Positions 21,371-33,737 are shown, counted from the first letter of the stretch. The stretch: DNA of 64,000 nt from Pseudocercospora fijiensis CIRAD86 (GCF_000340215.1 NW_006921537.1:1143011-1207010), one strand, 5' to 3'. The notes: generated by a model from the sequence alone, not told the origin. A program made the numbers and translations.

Positions 21371-21567
21371 TGTTAGGGCCAAAGAGGCTACACGTAATTA
21401 GCATATAATTAGGCCGAGTAAAGCTAGGGTCTTAGTGCCTTAGGCAGGGCTTGGCGCTTGGCGTTAGGCTAACTAGCCTGCCTTCCTCCCTCTCCTTTTA
21501 GATCTCTATCGAATACTACACTAATTTACTACTACCCTATCTACCTGCTAATATAACCCTTCTTATA
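21371..21567 (+). repeat. Chromovirus 1 5' LTR
   Basis: Begins TGTTAGGGCC and ends TTATA (ancestrally ...CA). Differences from the 3' copy are mostly TA versus CA/TG. Confidence 0.92.
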
Positions 21568-21578
21568 TAGTATTCGAT
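21568..21578 (+). promoter_or_regulatory. Chromovirus 1 PBS, self-complementary to LTR
   Basis: TAGTATTCGAT directly follows the LTR and is the exact reverse complement of ATCGAATACTA at 21508-21518 within the LTR. Eleven pairing bases match the length known for Tf1-type self-priming, in which the 5' end of the element's own RNA primes reverse transcription. This would place the RNA start near 21508. Inference from complementarity. Confidence 0.65.
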
Positions 21579-21639
21579 CTACCCTTTAAGGGTAGCAGCT
21601 AGATAGTCCTTATTTCAAGCTTTTAGCGGTATAGCTACG

Positions 21640-23215
21640 AAAACTATCGATCTAACTATATTACGCCTAAAGAACGGGACCTATACGTACTATTCTATCG
21701 AAACAACTATACTAATTATTAAGCAAGGCCTTCTATACGGCCTATTATACTAAGTTAATCGTACTAAGCCGATACCTACTAATTCCGCTATATCCGTATC
21801 TTAGGGGCCTATAATACATTATTAGTGTCGCCCCTTATAATAGCTAGTTTATTACGAAACAATAACCGCGGCGCCGCTAGCAGCGCTAGCAATAACAATA
21901 CTAGTAGCATAGCGCCTACCGAAGTACCTACTAAATTGCCTACTAGAGCACCTGCTAAAGTACCTGCTAAACAGCCTACTACTAGGCCTGCCGAAGAACC
22001 TATAGTTCTAGGTAACGACCTAGAGTTGCCTGTTAACGATATACTTAATAACATTGTTAATCGACGATATAGCTAACTAGCCTTTAGCCCCTAGCTAGTA
22101 GCGAGACTTTAAGAAGCTACCCGAAACAGGCTCGCTACTCTACGTTAAGAACAATAGCTAAAGGACAACCTCCTCGAAATTCGCCGCCTTTAGGAGGCCC
22201 TAACAACTAACACTAGGCCGATAGTAGGGCCTTCCTTACTATTAGTCCTAGTCTAGAAGAAGGATACTAAACTTAAGGACTGCACCGTGTTTAATAGCTC
22301 TAGCCGAAAGCAGTACAACGACTACATTCGTAACTGTAAGCTTAACTAGCGTAACGCACTAAGAGCGCTACTAGACGACTATTCCTTAGTCGTACACGCT
22401 ATATAGTACATTAATAGCGACCTAAAGCGTATATAGGATAACCATTTTAATTCCCTTTACGACTAGACCGCTATTTAGTAGCAAGACTATAAGACTATTA
22501 TGCTAGACACCCTTAGAAACTCTATACTAAGGCAACAATACGCTTAGGACTAATACCTTCGAGCTAAACAAAAGACTAATTAATCGGCTCGCTTATTTAA
22601 GGCCTATTTAAAGACCCTCGAGGACGATTTGCTAGCTAAGACCGACTCTATCTAGATTTCCGAAATACGCCCTAAATTGCGATAAGAATTAGTCCTTAAA
22701 TTAGACCGCCGCCGTATATTTAAACAGACTAATCTTATACGCATTCAATTTATAGTTAAAGTCGAGACTGCAGAGCGTATAGTATAGCTCTAATAACGGT
22801 TAGAATCTAAGATACGCCTAGCTACCTATCGTAGCTGCGGAGGAAACTAAGGTTCCTACTAGAACAATAGTGCTAACAATAGGAATAGTAGCAACGACTA
22901 TAGGAGAAGCCGTAGCCGACGGCTATATAGAGGAGGCTATAATAGAGGCCGTAGAAGGGGCTCGTATCCCTATAATGCTAACCGCTCGACTAATAATAGT
23001 AGCAATAATAGCTACGGCAACAATCTCCCGACCGGATTAAAGTGCTTTAACTATAATAGCACTAGCTATCTACTAGGCCAATGCGACAAACCTAAGGACT
23101 AGGCCCGAATCGACCGTGCTGCCGCTAAGCACCGAAAGCACCTCTTAGTAGCTAACGCTACCCCTATAGGCTAACCTTCGAAAAAAGAGTAAGCGCCGCA
23201 CTAACTGTTAGCCTC
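21640..23215 (+). pseudogene. Chromovirus 1 gag relic
   Basis: A plus-strand frame with many TAG/TAA. The readable 83-codon part at 21825-22076 is Pro/Ala/Thr-rich (SIAPTEVPTKLPTRAPAK). The C-terminal end has a CCHC-like knuckle near 23,045-23,090 (KCFNYN...GQCDK). It is followed by the protease-type motif VILDPGNSVSALIS at about 23,300. Confidence 0.6.
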
Positions 23216-26200
23216 GTACAGCGTAAGACTATCGACATTGTGCTAGCTATTATACGTACCTATCTTATATCTAGGCGCGACACTAACTATAAGGTAAAGG
23301 TTATACTAGACCCCGGAAATTCAGTTAGCGCCCTTATTAGCTATCGCCTAGCTAAGCAATTAGACCTTCGACAACTGCCGAAGACTAACCTGCTAACCCT
23401 TGCTTAGTTTAATAACGCTCGGCACTTAACCTACGGAGCCTACTATGTCTATATAGCTCTAAAGGACGACCTCGGAAATGAACGCCTACTAAACTTTACT
23501 GCCTACGTGGTAGACATAGACAGCCTCCTATTCGACATTGTTATTAGCAACCCTGTTCTTAAGTACTATACTATAGTTATAGACTTAGGCAGTTAATAAT
23601 AGCGATTTAGAATCGTTAGGAAAGAGGATATTAAATATATCGATATTAGCGAGTGTCCTAATAATATTAGGGTCCTATTTATTAGCAACCTAACTCCCGC
23701 CTTAGCTAATCTAACTGCCGACCTGCTCGGTAGTAATAACGATAAACTAGTGCCCCCTAATAGCATAGATCCTAAACAGCTTAAGCGTATACTAGAACCT
23801 ATTCGAGAGACCTATATTAATGTGTTTAAATACCACTTAGCATCGACATTGCCTATGTTTAAAGAGACGGATTATAAGATTGATATTATAGAGGGTAAAG
23901 AGGTCCCTTTTGGACCCCTTTACAACCTTAGTAAACGAGAGCTTGCTATGTTACGTAAGTACCTAGAGGAAAACCTAGCTAATAGCCGGATACGGTATAG
24001 TAACAGCCCTACTAGTGCCCCTATCCTATTCGTACTAAAGAAAGATAGTAGCCTGCGCCTTTGTGTCGATTATCGTAGGCTTAATGCTGTTACTATTAAA
24101 GATCGTTGTCTACTTCCTCTTATTAATAAGACCCTCGATCGCCTTTCTAGTACCTACTACTATACTATATTAGACATTAAGGACGCCTATTACCGCATCT
24201 GTATTCGTAAGGGCGATAAATAGAAGACAGCCTTTCGTACTCGCTATAGCTATTTTAAGTACTTAGTTATACTATTTAGGCTAGCTAATGCCCCTACTAC
24301 ATTCTAGTCCTATATCAATCGGGCCCTATTAGGCCTATTAGATCACCTCTGTATAGTTTACCTAGATAACATCCTAGTTTATATATACTCTCCTAACATT
24401 GCGGAACACTAGGCTGCAGTCCGTAAGGTACTCGATCGCCTAAGGGCCTATAGCTTATATTATAAGCCTTCTAAATGTACCTTTGCTACTAAAGAGGTGT
24501 CCTTCCTTAGCTTCCTCGTGTTAACCGAGGGTGTTAAGGCTAATCCTAATCGGATTAAGACTATTACTAAGTAGCCGACGCCTACTAGTATTAAAGAGCT
24601 TTAATTATTCCTAGGTTTTGCTAACTTCTACCGTCGATTTATCGAAGGTTACTCGCGGCACGTAATGCTACTAACTAAGCTTACTAAAACTAAGGCCAAC
24701 CCGACTAGAGAATTCAAATAGACTAATAGAGTATAAGCCGCTTTTAACGGTCTAAAGCGACGCTTTACTAAAGTCCCCTTATTATACTATTTCGTACTAA
24801 ACAAGTAGATCCGAATTAAGACTAACGCTTTACAGTTCGCTATATCGGCTATTATGTCCTAGCAATCAGATAATAACTATTACTAGCACCCGATTGCCTT
24901 CTTCTCGAGGAAGATAATTAATATAGAGCGTCGCTACGAGATATATAAGCAAGAGCTCCTAGCTATTGTCGAGGCCTTTAAGTATTAGAGGCACTATCTC
25001 GATAGTGCATAGTATACTATTTAGGTCTATACGGACTATAACAACCTCCGTAGAATTACGAAGGTTACTAGGGTTATAGGTCGACAGGCTAGATAGGCCG
25101 TCTACCTCGCTAGGTTTGATTTTAATATATTATATCGGCTAGGCGTAAGCAACCCTACTAATAGCCTATCGAGGCGACCTAATTACGATAGCGGGACTTA
25201 GCAATCTATTAATTTATTGTTTCTAACCCTATAGCATAAGATTGCTATAGCCCGTATTGTTAATAAGTAAGCGTAGAATAAGCGGCTTACCGGACTCCGC
25301 GACGGCTTAAAGCATATTAATACTCTTGCTATATTAACAGTGCGTATTAAGGTAAGGGCTAAGGACATAGATAGGAGAAGTTATAATAACTCCCTAGTCG
25401 ACATCGCAATATATAGTAACAGCGATAGCACTAATATAGTTAATCCGGCTGCTAGTGCTATTAGATGTATATAATACGTACCTCGTTTAATAGCGAGGGT
25501 GCTATTAAATAACCTTACAAATAGGGATAGTCAATCGTTTATAGATAAGCTATTACGGGCTTAGCAAAGGGACGCCTTTGCTACTAAACGTATAGACAAG
25601 CTTATAAGTAGGCGAAAGACTCGATCTAGTAAGAGTAACAACTAGTCGATCGATAATAAAGGTTATTTAAAGTTTAAGGGTAGATACTATATCCCCGCTA
25701 AACATTCGATCCGATAAGAGCTTCTTAAGCGACACTATAATAGTAAGCTTGCCGGTTACTATAGTACAGAGAGGTCGTACGAGCTACTATCGCGCACATA
25801 CTACTAGCTAAATAGTAAGCAGGATATAAAGGACTACGTAAACACGTATACCGTGTGTTAACGAGTTAAAGCACTAAAGCACTTACTATTTGGCGAGTTG
25901 TCTTTACTCCCTATTCTAAAGAAGCTATTTACTAAGCTTACAATAGATTTTATTATAGGCCTCCTGCCTACTAAGCGTAGAGGCAGCAAGGATGTATATA
26001 ATGCTATCCTAGTTGTCGTAGATCGGTGACTGGCCGCGCTCGTTACATTCCTACCCGAAAGGATTAGACGGCTATTAACCTAGCTAAGTCGTTATAGAAC
26101 AACATCTTCTATAGCTATTAGGGAACCCCTAAGGGGATAGTCTCCGACCGGGGCTCGACATTTATATCTTACTATTAGAGTAAGATTTGCCTATAGCTAA

Positions 26201-27083
26201 GACTTAAGCATCGCCTATCTATAGCATTCTATCTATAAACAGATAGTTAGACTAAAAGGTAGAATGCTACCCTATAGCAGTACCTACGCAGTTACATTAA
26301 TAAGAACCCTAACGACTAGGTTAACCTCCTGCAGCTAGCTAAATTCGTATATAATAACAGTGTCTACTTATTAACTAAGGTGTTACTATATATAGCTATA
26401 ATAGGCTAGAACGCAGCTATGCTATAAGATCCCCTATCGCTCGAGGCCGAGCGCAAGGAAAGGGAAGCGTATTAAGTACTAACACCTAAGACACTAGCGG
26501 CTATTAAGAGGGTTTAAAAGATACGAGAGATTTACGCTAAGATAGCTAACAAACTAGCGAAGGCCTAGGCCTATTAGAAGGCCTATTACGACAAACACTA
26601 CATACCGATAACCTTCAAACAAGGCGACATAGTTATGCTAAGTATTAAGAACCTCTACATCCGTAAGCACCTATCCCCTAATAGCAAAACAAGGCCTAAG
26701 CTCGCACTAAGATACATTAGTCCATTCCGCATTCGAGAAGTTAAGGGCTCCTCCGCATAGGCCTATTAGTTATAGCTTCCTCCTTATTATACTATCTATA
26801 ACACCTTCTATATATCCCTCCTTAAGCTATATTACCTACGCGAGGGGGATAAAGCCCCTACTAAATACAAAGACATACTAGCGGATAGTAAAGAGCTATA
26901 GTCTATAGAACGTATCCTGCAGTACCGGACTAGGAAAGGCAAGAAGGAGTACCTATTAAGATAGCAAGGCTATTTACCTAAATAGGACTCGTAGGAGGCT
27001 AAAGACTCGTTTAAGGACATAACTAAGTTGTTAGATAAGTATTAGACTAGCGTAAAGAACACGAAGAAGGCTAAGAGCTTATA
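23216..27083 (+). pseudogene. Chromovirus 1 pol relic with C-terminal chromodomain
   Basis: Protease motif (LDPGNSVSALIS) at about 23,305-23,345. RT: 23750-24223 stays open and reads [40 protein letters not shown] and TILDIKDAYYRI. Further on, the catalytic box is YLDNILVY (about 24,358) instead of YLDDILVY. RNase H follows, then integrase with an HHCC-type region (about 25,690-25,860) and TIDFI for the first Asp. A chromodomain closes pol at about 26,887-27,050 (IERILQYRTRKGKKEYLLR...QGYLPK). Trp and Gln codons are widely TAG/TAA. The element is inactive. Confidence 0.85.
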
Positions 27084-28328
27084 ATGCCTATAATGTTACT
27101 ACTAAGCCTAGGAACAATACTACCCCCGGGGTGCTATTAAGCTAACTAATCAGAGGCCGGCAAACTAGGACAATAAGACTATACTACTATAATAAACGCG
27201 CACCGAGTGTTAATAAGCGCGCTATAACGCGCTAACTATTCGCTGCTCTTTTAGGAAACTACCTCTCTACTAACGCGCCCTATAAGGCCCTTCTCCTAGT
27301 ATTTAGGTCCCCCTCTTGTTCCTTCCTTCTATCGAGGCCTCGAGGCCTAGGCGATCGGCGAGGGCGGCGCGTAGGCGCGTAGAAGGGTAATAATAATAAT
27401 AACGACGGCGTCTCGCCTATACTAAAGAGCAGTACGGCCGACGCGGCTATATTAGTAACGGTATTACGGAGTATATTATTAGTTAAAGAAGGAAATTAAA
27501 ACAAGGTAAAGTTAGCGCTAAGACGACTAGCGCCGCTATTGTTAACATTACTTGCTATTATCGCTGCGCCTATAGACATAACCTTACCTATACTACGAGC
27601 CTAAGGCACCTTTAATTAAAACTTTAATTAAAACTTTAAGCCGCCTAAAAGATTAAGCGACTAATAGACTAACTAAGGGTAAAACTATAGAGCTAAGCTA
27701 GCCGGGGTCGATCTTGCGGATAATAGGTTACTCCTCGATCTATCTAACCCTTTAAGCGAGGCGAACCTCTACTACTATACTTATAATAGCCTTTACCTAT
27801 AGAAACTAGACGAGCTGTGTTTTTTTTTAAAAAGATAAGATAAGATTGACACTTAAAGGCTGCTAAACCTAACTAATTAGGGCTAGCGAAACTACGAACA
27901 ATAATAGTCCTCGTAACAATAAGAACAATCCCTCGGAAACGGACAAACCCTCGGAAGCAAACATTTCTAGGTCTTTTAAGAGTAGACGCAAAGAACTCGG
28001 TACGATATTACTTAGAGCGGAGGTAGGGCTGCAATACCTCGTACGTCTACCTATTATAGTAGGGAAGACGCGCTCGTATTATAATTAGTCGAAGGCCCTT
28101 AATTCTTGTAGATATATATTACTTTATTGTATATAAGAATAGCGCAGTTAGAGTTGCATATTGTATTATATTAGAAGTGAGGTTTGACATAGTTATATAA
28201 TTAGGTAGTTAAGTGTTTAATTTGGCGCGGACTAAGCAGCTTATTAGACCTGCTAAGTTAGCGGCAATAGAGGTCGAGATTAGAATATAGGCAGGCTACG
28301 AGGGCGCGGCCTTTAGAAGGGAAGCGTA
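27084..28328 (+). other. Chromovirus 1 3' non-coding tract
   Basis: About 1.2 kb between the chromodomain and the 3' LTR with no recognisable coding domain. It starts with a copy of the 27-bp palindrome (27114-27140) and contains a T9/A5 stretch near 27,820. Long 3' regions are atypical for chromoviruses of this size. Confidence 0.55.
27114..27140. repeat. 27-bp palindrome, copy 1
   Basis: Core ACCCC-C-GGGGT with 3-nt spacers and AT-rich arms (ACAAT/ATTAA), about 30-60 bases after the end of the chromodomain coding region. Confidence 0.75.
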
Positions 28329-28525
28329 TATTAGGGCTAAAGAGGCTACACGTAATTAGTATGTAATTAGGCCGAGTAAAGCTAGGGTCTTAGTGCCTTA
28401 GGCAGGGCTTAGCGCTTAGCGTTAGGCTAACTAGCCTACCTTCCTCCCTCTTCTTTTAGATCTCTATCGAATACTATACTAATTTACTACTACTCTATCT
28501 ACCTACTAACATAAACCTTCTTACA
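28329..28525 (+). repeat. Chromovirus 1 3' LTR
   Basis: Begins TATTAGGGCT (RIP-altered TG) and ends TTACA. 197 bp, colinear with the 5' copy. Confidence 0.92.
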
Positions 28526-29551
28526 AGTCTTTAGCGCTAACTATAATAGCAAGGTAGTAATAGCAATAATAACGGTCGAGGTAACTCGAACCGTAGCGGT
28601 CGTAGTAGCCGCGGAAATAATAACAATAGTCGTAGTCGTAGTAGAAACAACTAGAATAGTTAAAATCGCGAGAAGTGCTTATACTATTAAGGCACTTACC
28701 CTTCTAACCGCTACTATACTAAGTACTCTTACCTAAAGGAGGAAGACCGACTACGCCGTAAACAGCAGAAGGCTAAGAAGAAGGGGGTGCAGCAATAGTA
28801 GTAGCGTAGACTAACTGCTTAGCAACAGTAGTAACCGCTATCTAGTTAGAATAGTGCTTAGGGCCTATATACGGCTAATGCCACCCCGGGGGTGTTATTA
28901 GACCTAAACTACAATTACGCCTTTACTATAAGCGCTACTATAGTTACTATTAGCGACTAGGTTTCTACGGCTCTTACTACTAGCACTCGTACTACTAATT
29001 AGGTTGTCGACTTAGGTACTAGTATATATATAGTTAACGACTCTTTATTGCTTATTAAATATAAAGGCTGTTACATTCCTGTCCGGTTTAGTAGCAATAC
29101 GAAGCACGCTACGATAGTTGGTATAGCTTAGACTAAGGTTATTAATAAGCGTAGTATAAGCAGTATAAAGCTGTCTAATATACTATATATTCTAGGTCTA
29201 GCAGCTAACCTTCTGTCTACTAAGAAGCTTGCCGATAAGGGCTGTTTCTATCGGAATAACAAGCGAGTGCTGTTTACTATTGTTGACGGCTCTAAGGTTA
29301 CTGTTGCTTAGATATACCGAAAGAATAGTCTCCCCTATCTGTATATACTAACCTCTAGTCCGGATAGCTAGGTTGTTACGCTTCTGTCGAAGAAGTAGGT
29401 GCTAACAGGTACAATAGAAGAATAGCATCTACGATATAGCTATATCTATTACCGCAAGCTGTTACGAATAGAAGCTAAGGGTTAGATTGTTATTACTAGA
29501 AACAAAACCGACTTCCGAAACTATATCGCTTGTCGTATAGCAATATTATAT
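28526..29551 (+). pseudogene. Copia gag zinc knuckle, protease and pre-integrase
   Basis: Resumption of the copia polyprotein after chromovirus 1. It shows a C-x2-C knuckle relic (CLYC...YPSNRYYTK), a basic tract, protease WVVDLGTSIYIVND at about 28,999 (D-L-G-T-S for the usual D-S/T-G), then the GAG-pre-integrase block EEWHLRYSYIYYRKL near 29,420. It is cut at 29,551 by the large gypsy element. Confidence 0.8.
28875..28901. repeat. 27-bp palindrome, copy 2
   Basis: CTAAT-GCC-core-GTT-ATTAG with core ACCCC-G-GGGGT. It lies between the gag knuckle and the protease of copia, in frame with the protease, where it reads NATPGVLL. Confidence 0.8.
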
Positions 29552-29831
29552 TAAAGGACGGAAACCAAAACCACTACTACTACTAGCAGTAATAGTATAG
29601 GCTACCGAGGGTAATATAACCTATAGCAATATAGGCAGCTATGTTTAGCATAATAGGATAACAAGACGGTTGCTTAGGCTAATAACTAGAGCCCTGCAAC
29701 ATAGGCATTATAGAAGTGTAATATAAACAATGTGCTATACGAGGTTGGTGCCCTATCTATAATGCAGAAGGAGGCCTCTTATGTAGGCTCAAAACTCAGC
29801 CTAGGTATGTAGGGCCGGTTACTAGCTAATA
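29552..29831 (-). repeat. Large gypsy 3' LTR
   Basis: 280 bp, colinear with 41657-41936. On the minus strand it starts TATTAGCTAGTAACC (ancestral TG) and ends ...TTTA. Confidence 0.9.
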
Positions 29832-29870
29832 TCCCTCCCTTTCTTCGTATCTAACTAGACACGCTTTACA

Positions 29871-29986
29871 TTGCGCGCTTAAAACAAACAGTTATATAGT
29901 AACCTTAGGCATCTTAGCCAAGGCTATATTGCGCGCTCAAAACAAACAGTTATATAGTAACCTTAGGCATCTTAGCTAAGGCTATC
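29871..29986. repeat. 58-bp tandem duplication next to the 3' LTR
   Basis: Two adjacent 58-bp copies (29871-29928 and 29929-29986) beginning TTGCGCGCT and ending CTTAGCYAAGGCTAT. They differ at a few bases only, so the duplication is recent relative to the RIP load or was homogenised. It sits just inside the PPT side of the element. Confidence 0.75.
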
Positions 29987-29999
29987 TTTTAGAGACTCC

Positions 30000-30026
30000 G
30001 TAATAACACCCCCGGGGTAGCATTGT
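30000..30026. repeat. 27-bp palindrome, copy 3
   Basis: GTAAT-AAC-core-AGC-ATTGT with core ACCCC-C-GGGGT, at the downstream (minus-strand) end of the extra ORF. Confidence 0.75.
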
Positions 30027-32830
30027 TCCTAGATTCTATTAATATGCAAAAACAACTTCCTAAGCATCTAATCTACTACGCTAACTTACTGCTGCTTTAA
30101 TGCACCGTAATCCTTACTAGCAATAACCTTATCTGCTAGTCGGCTCTCGAAATCTCCTCCGTATACGTTAAAGCTATTAGCACCGAAGTACTGTCCCTCG
30201 TAGAAAGCTTAATTAACGAGGAGGTTAACAGCCTTTTCCGTCGTAGTATTCTCCTAATTGTGCAGATATTCCTTAAGTCCCTCGTTATTAAGCTAGAGGA
30301 TCTATTTAACTTCGTTCTAAACAACGTAACTTAACTAAGGAATCCTACTAACTAGAGCGTCGGAGATGCAGCCGAGGCCTTCGACTAAGATCGCCGTAGG
30401 GAAAGCGAATAGTACGAAGGAGTTAGAGGCCGGGAGGGCGGTCAGATTGCGGTGCGCTTTAGTAACCTAGGAGACTATTAAGTTCTCGTAACCCTTAACC
30501 TTAGTACTATTAATAACGCGAGAGTAGCCTAAGTTAATTAATATACGGTTGCTCTCGGTCTTTAGATCACTATATAGTAGGTGCGGCATCTAAATAGAGA
30601 CCTCGCACTCCTTTAGAGGGTTAAGGATCCACTCCGCCTTACGCCCCTTACTATTAGGCTAACTATCGAATATGTAGTCGAGGTCGTCGTCGGTAAGGTA
30701 CTTATTAGTAAGCTTGCCGATCTTGCTTAGTAGGACTAGGCTACGAGCCTTAAGCTTCTTAACCTAGTTCGCAAAGACCTCGGGCTAATATATACCTTCG
30801 ATAATAGTAGAGTAGCTAGTCTTATCCTTAGATATAAGACAGACCTTAATACGTAGGTAACTAGCACCCTCGCTAGCTGCGAGCTTAACTATATCTTATC
30901 CGAGACGAGCAGACTCCTTAGAAGGACAGTTTTCGTAAGTACCGCTAACCTTAAAGAACTTAGCAGGCTTAGGGACGGAGATAAGCTCGTATACGTAATT
31001 AGGTCGAAGGGCGACAGCTAAGAGCTATAGGGCAGGGTGCTAGCGGACGATTTGGTTGCTTATACTATAAGTTTAAAGGGCATTACGGCCTTCTTGCTTA
31101 GACTTAGGCATGTTACGCATATGCTAAAGGTATATCTTAAACTCTTCCTATATTAGGTCGATAAGGAAAGGAAGATATGCTCTACGAGGCTCTTATAACT
31201 AACTAAAGACTTAAGGGAAGATAGTATTACTAGTCTAGCGAAAGCGATCGAAGGAGGTGCCTTAGCTAAGAATGCCGGTAACGAACTTGCTCTAGCGATC
31301 CGTTAGCGTAAGGGCGCGAGTAATAGTACTAGTAGGGTTAAACGCGTAGAGTCCTAGAGATATCGGGGCGGCAATAGGGCGTCTAGGAAACTAGTTAGCA
31401 TAGGCCTAATTAGCCTTAAGGGCAGCGAAGGCGTCTTAATTAGGAACCTCGCGGCTAATCTTTAATAGGCGACCGACGAGGACACTCGCCTTAGCACTAG
31501 CATAGAGACTACAGACCTTAGCGGCCTTCTTAATATAGTTAGCATACATAGAGAACGGCTCTTCTCCTAGCTTACTAAGGTCGTCGAGCTATTAACAAAT
31601 AGAGAGGGCAGTAGGGGCTTCGCCTATTGCGGCTTTAGGAACTATATCGATATCGGTAATAAGGTGCGCGATAGAGTCGCCCTTGTAAGAACTACAAATG
31701 TTCTTAGTTAATAGGATCGGCGAGAGGCCTCTATTTCTACGCTCGCTAAAGGAGCCTTCGGAGGAGACATCTTCTAGTAGTATATCTAGCATATTAATAT
31801 CCGAGTTACTATAGTTAGTACTATAGTTAGTACTATAGTCGGTACTAGAAGGAGCGCTATATTTCTTAGTAGCCTTACGGAGGGCCTAGCGAGTATGCAA
31901 TGCCTTCTTACGCGCTGCTTCGGCCTTAGCGCGCTCGTCTTAAACTTCTTAAGGGACCTTACGGTTACAGGTCGAGCGACGATCTTTAGCCTATATCTCT
32001 ATAGCGAGCGCAAGACTAGCAGCCGTATCGGCCTTAGTTTCTAGGCGAAGGGCCTTACGTTTAAGGACATTAACGATAGGAGCCTCTTAACCTTTAATAA
32101 TAAAGCCTGCACTATTAATATAATAGCCCTTCTCTTTTAGTAGATCCTTAGTTGTCTATACGTTAAGATCGACCTAGACAATCGCATCGTAGTGCTTCTT
32201 CTAGTAGGCTATCGTAAAGTCGTTAAGCGCAAAGGATAAGTTAAGTAACTGCTTGCCTACCTTCTTACTAGTAGTAGATATACGATAGATTATAGTACGG
32301 GAAAGATGCTCGGCGCCTTAACGACGGACCTTATACTTGTTAACGAACGAAGAGACCTACTTAGTACGCTCTTATCTACCGTAGGCGAAGTTAATAAGGC
32401 TCTTAGGAAGACTGCTTAGTCCTCCCTAGTGTTCGAAGGCCTAGTCGAGGGTCTTAAAGCGCAAACGAATCTAGATACCGGCAGTCTCGAGGCTATAGAC
32501 GATAGGAAAGGCTTGTTTAATATCTATATCGTTAAGAACCTCGCGCTTGAAGATACGCTTACCGATAGACTAACGCAAGTTGTTTATACCGTACGCAACT
32601 GAGATAGCAGCCTTCTTAATGTTCCTATTAATAACGCGTAGTAGGGTGCGAGCGTTCTAGATCTTCTCTTAAGGGTCTTTAAGGGCGGTAACGATCTAGA
32701 AGCAGTGCTCGAGGCTAGTTACAGCAGCTAAGGCGCTGTCGGATAGGGCTTCGATCGGAACTAGGGCGGCTAGACTTAGGTTAATAGTGCTACTGCTAGC
32801 GCCTAGCGGATTCGGGGCGCCGGAAGACAT
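30027..32830 (-). pseudogene. Extra ORF downstream of pol, unknown function (~930 codons)
   Basis: The minus-strand ATG at 32830 (MSSGAPNPLGASSS) begins a frame that stays colinear for about 930 codons if TAG/TAA are read as mutated Trp/Gln. Open stretches survive at 31792-31592 and elsewhere. It is hydrophilic and Ala/Lys-rich, with a long helical N-terminal part (LAALVPIEALSDSALAAVTS) and a mid-region HLITDIDIVPKAAIGEAPTA. No integrase, transposase, helicase, capsid knuckle or signal peptide is visible. It occupies the position of env in retrovirus-like elements but does not look like an envelope protein. Function not recognised. Confidence 0.55.
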
Positions 32831-33238
32831 AGTCGACCGAGGCGGTTTAGAAACGAGTTTGCAAAGTGTGTTCGTTGCTTAACAATAATAATTAAAGGGT
32901 TTAGATAGAAGGGGGGTTTTAGGCGGTAGCGAGTTAGTTAGTAACCGAGTAGAAGAAGGAGCTTAGGGAGCTCGCTTTAAATATAGTGCGAAGGTAACGT
33001 AGTCCGTGTATTCCGCGCTAGTAAAGCAAACGGATAACGGCTGTATATAAAAGTGAAGCTATATACGAGACTTCTTTATTATTAGGGTAGGCTAAAGTTT
33101 AACAATCGATCTAGCCAATTACTAGTAGCGACTACGCGCCTTTATTAACCTTTAGCTATCGTAGATTCTCGCGTACTCGAAATGTAACTAGTTAGTTCGA
33201 GTCCCTAGTAGAAATCTATAGTAGTAAAGCTAGCGGGA

Positions 33239-33265
33239 CTAATAATACCCCCGGGGTAGCATTAG
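33239..33265. repeat. 27-bp palindrome, copy 4
   Basis: CTAAT-AAT-core-AGC-ATTAG with perfect 5-bp arms, about 410 bases upstream (minus-strand sense) of the extra ORF. Confidence 0.8.
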
Positions 33266-33689
33266 CTTTTCTCTAGAGATACTCGGTAGCAAGAAGCAAG
33301 TCGCCTAGGCCTAGCGTAGCTAATTCGTCGGTGTATTAGCCTATAGCACTACCGTTGTAGATATAGCATTACCTTTTATATTAGCAAGCACGTAAGGGTA
33401 GTCTATACGTTTACCTTCTTCCTTCTTCTAAACACTAAGCTTAACAGCCTAAGGTCCCTATTCTTAGAGGCTATAGGCCTAGGTTGCTATATCTATCTAA
33501 GAGCTAGGAAGGGAGAGGGATAGGGAACCTCCCTTTCTTAGTGTCCTGCGTAACTAGTGCTAATTAGGGCAGGAATAGTCTCTAGCAGAGTATCTTGTTG
33601 TCGTTATTACTTAAGGAAGGTTGCTAGAGTCTAGGAATCTAGAGGGAAGTAGTCCTAGAAGGGTAGAGGGGTTAGGTTCGGCTATCTTC

Positions 33690-33716
33690 CTAATACTACC
33701 CCCGGGGTATTATTAG
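33690..33716. repeat. 27-bp palindrome, copy 5
   Basis: CTAAT-ACT-core-ATT-ATTAG; pairing extends outward through TC/GA, giving a longer hairpin. It lies just after the pol end. Confidence 0.8.
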
Positions 33717-33737
33717 GAAAATACGCCTCGTATAGTT

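Larger units (their letters stand above)
21371..28525 (+). mobile_element. Ty3/gypsy chromovirus 1 (plus strand, 7,155 bp)
   Basis: LTRs are 21371-21567 and 28329-28525 (197 bp each). The target duplication is AGTCT (21366-21370 and 28526-28530). It is inserted in copia gag in the same orientation. Internal order: gag, zinc knuckle, protease, RT, RNase H, integrase, chromodomain, then an unusually long 3' non-coding tract of about 1.2 kb. The whole body is RIP-damaged. The PBS is complementary to a stretch of its own LTR. Confidence 0.93.

Noticed and set aside
31592..31792. A free-standing 66-codon gene
   Set aside because: It is one of the stop-free stretches inside the longer extra ORF of the large gypsy element.
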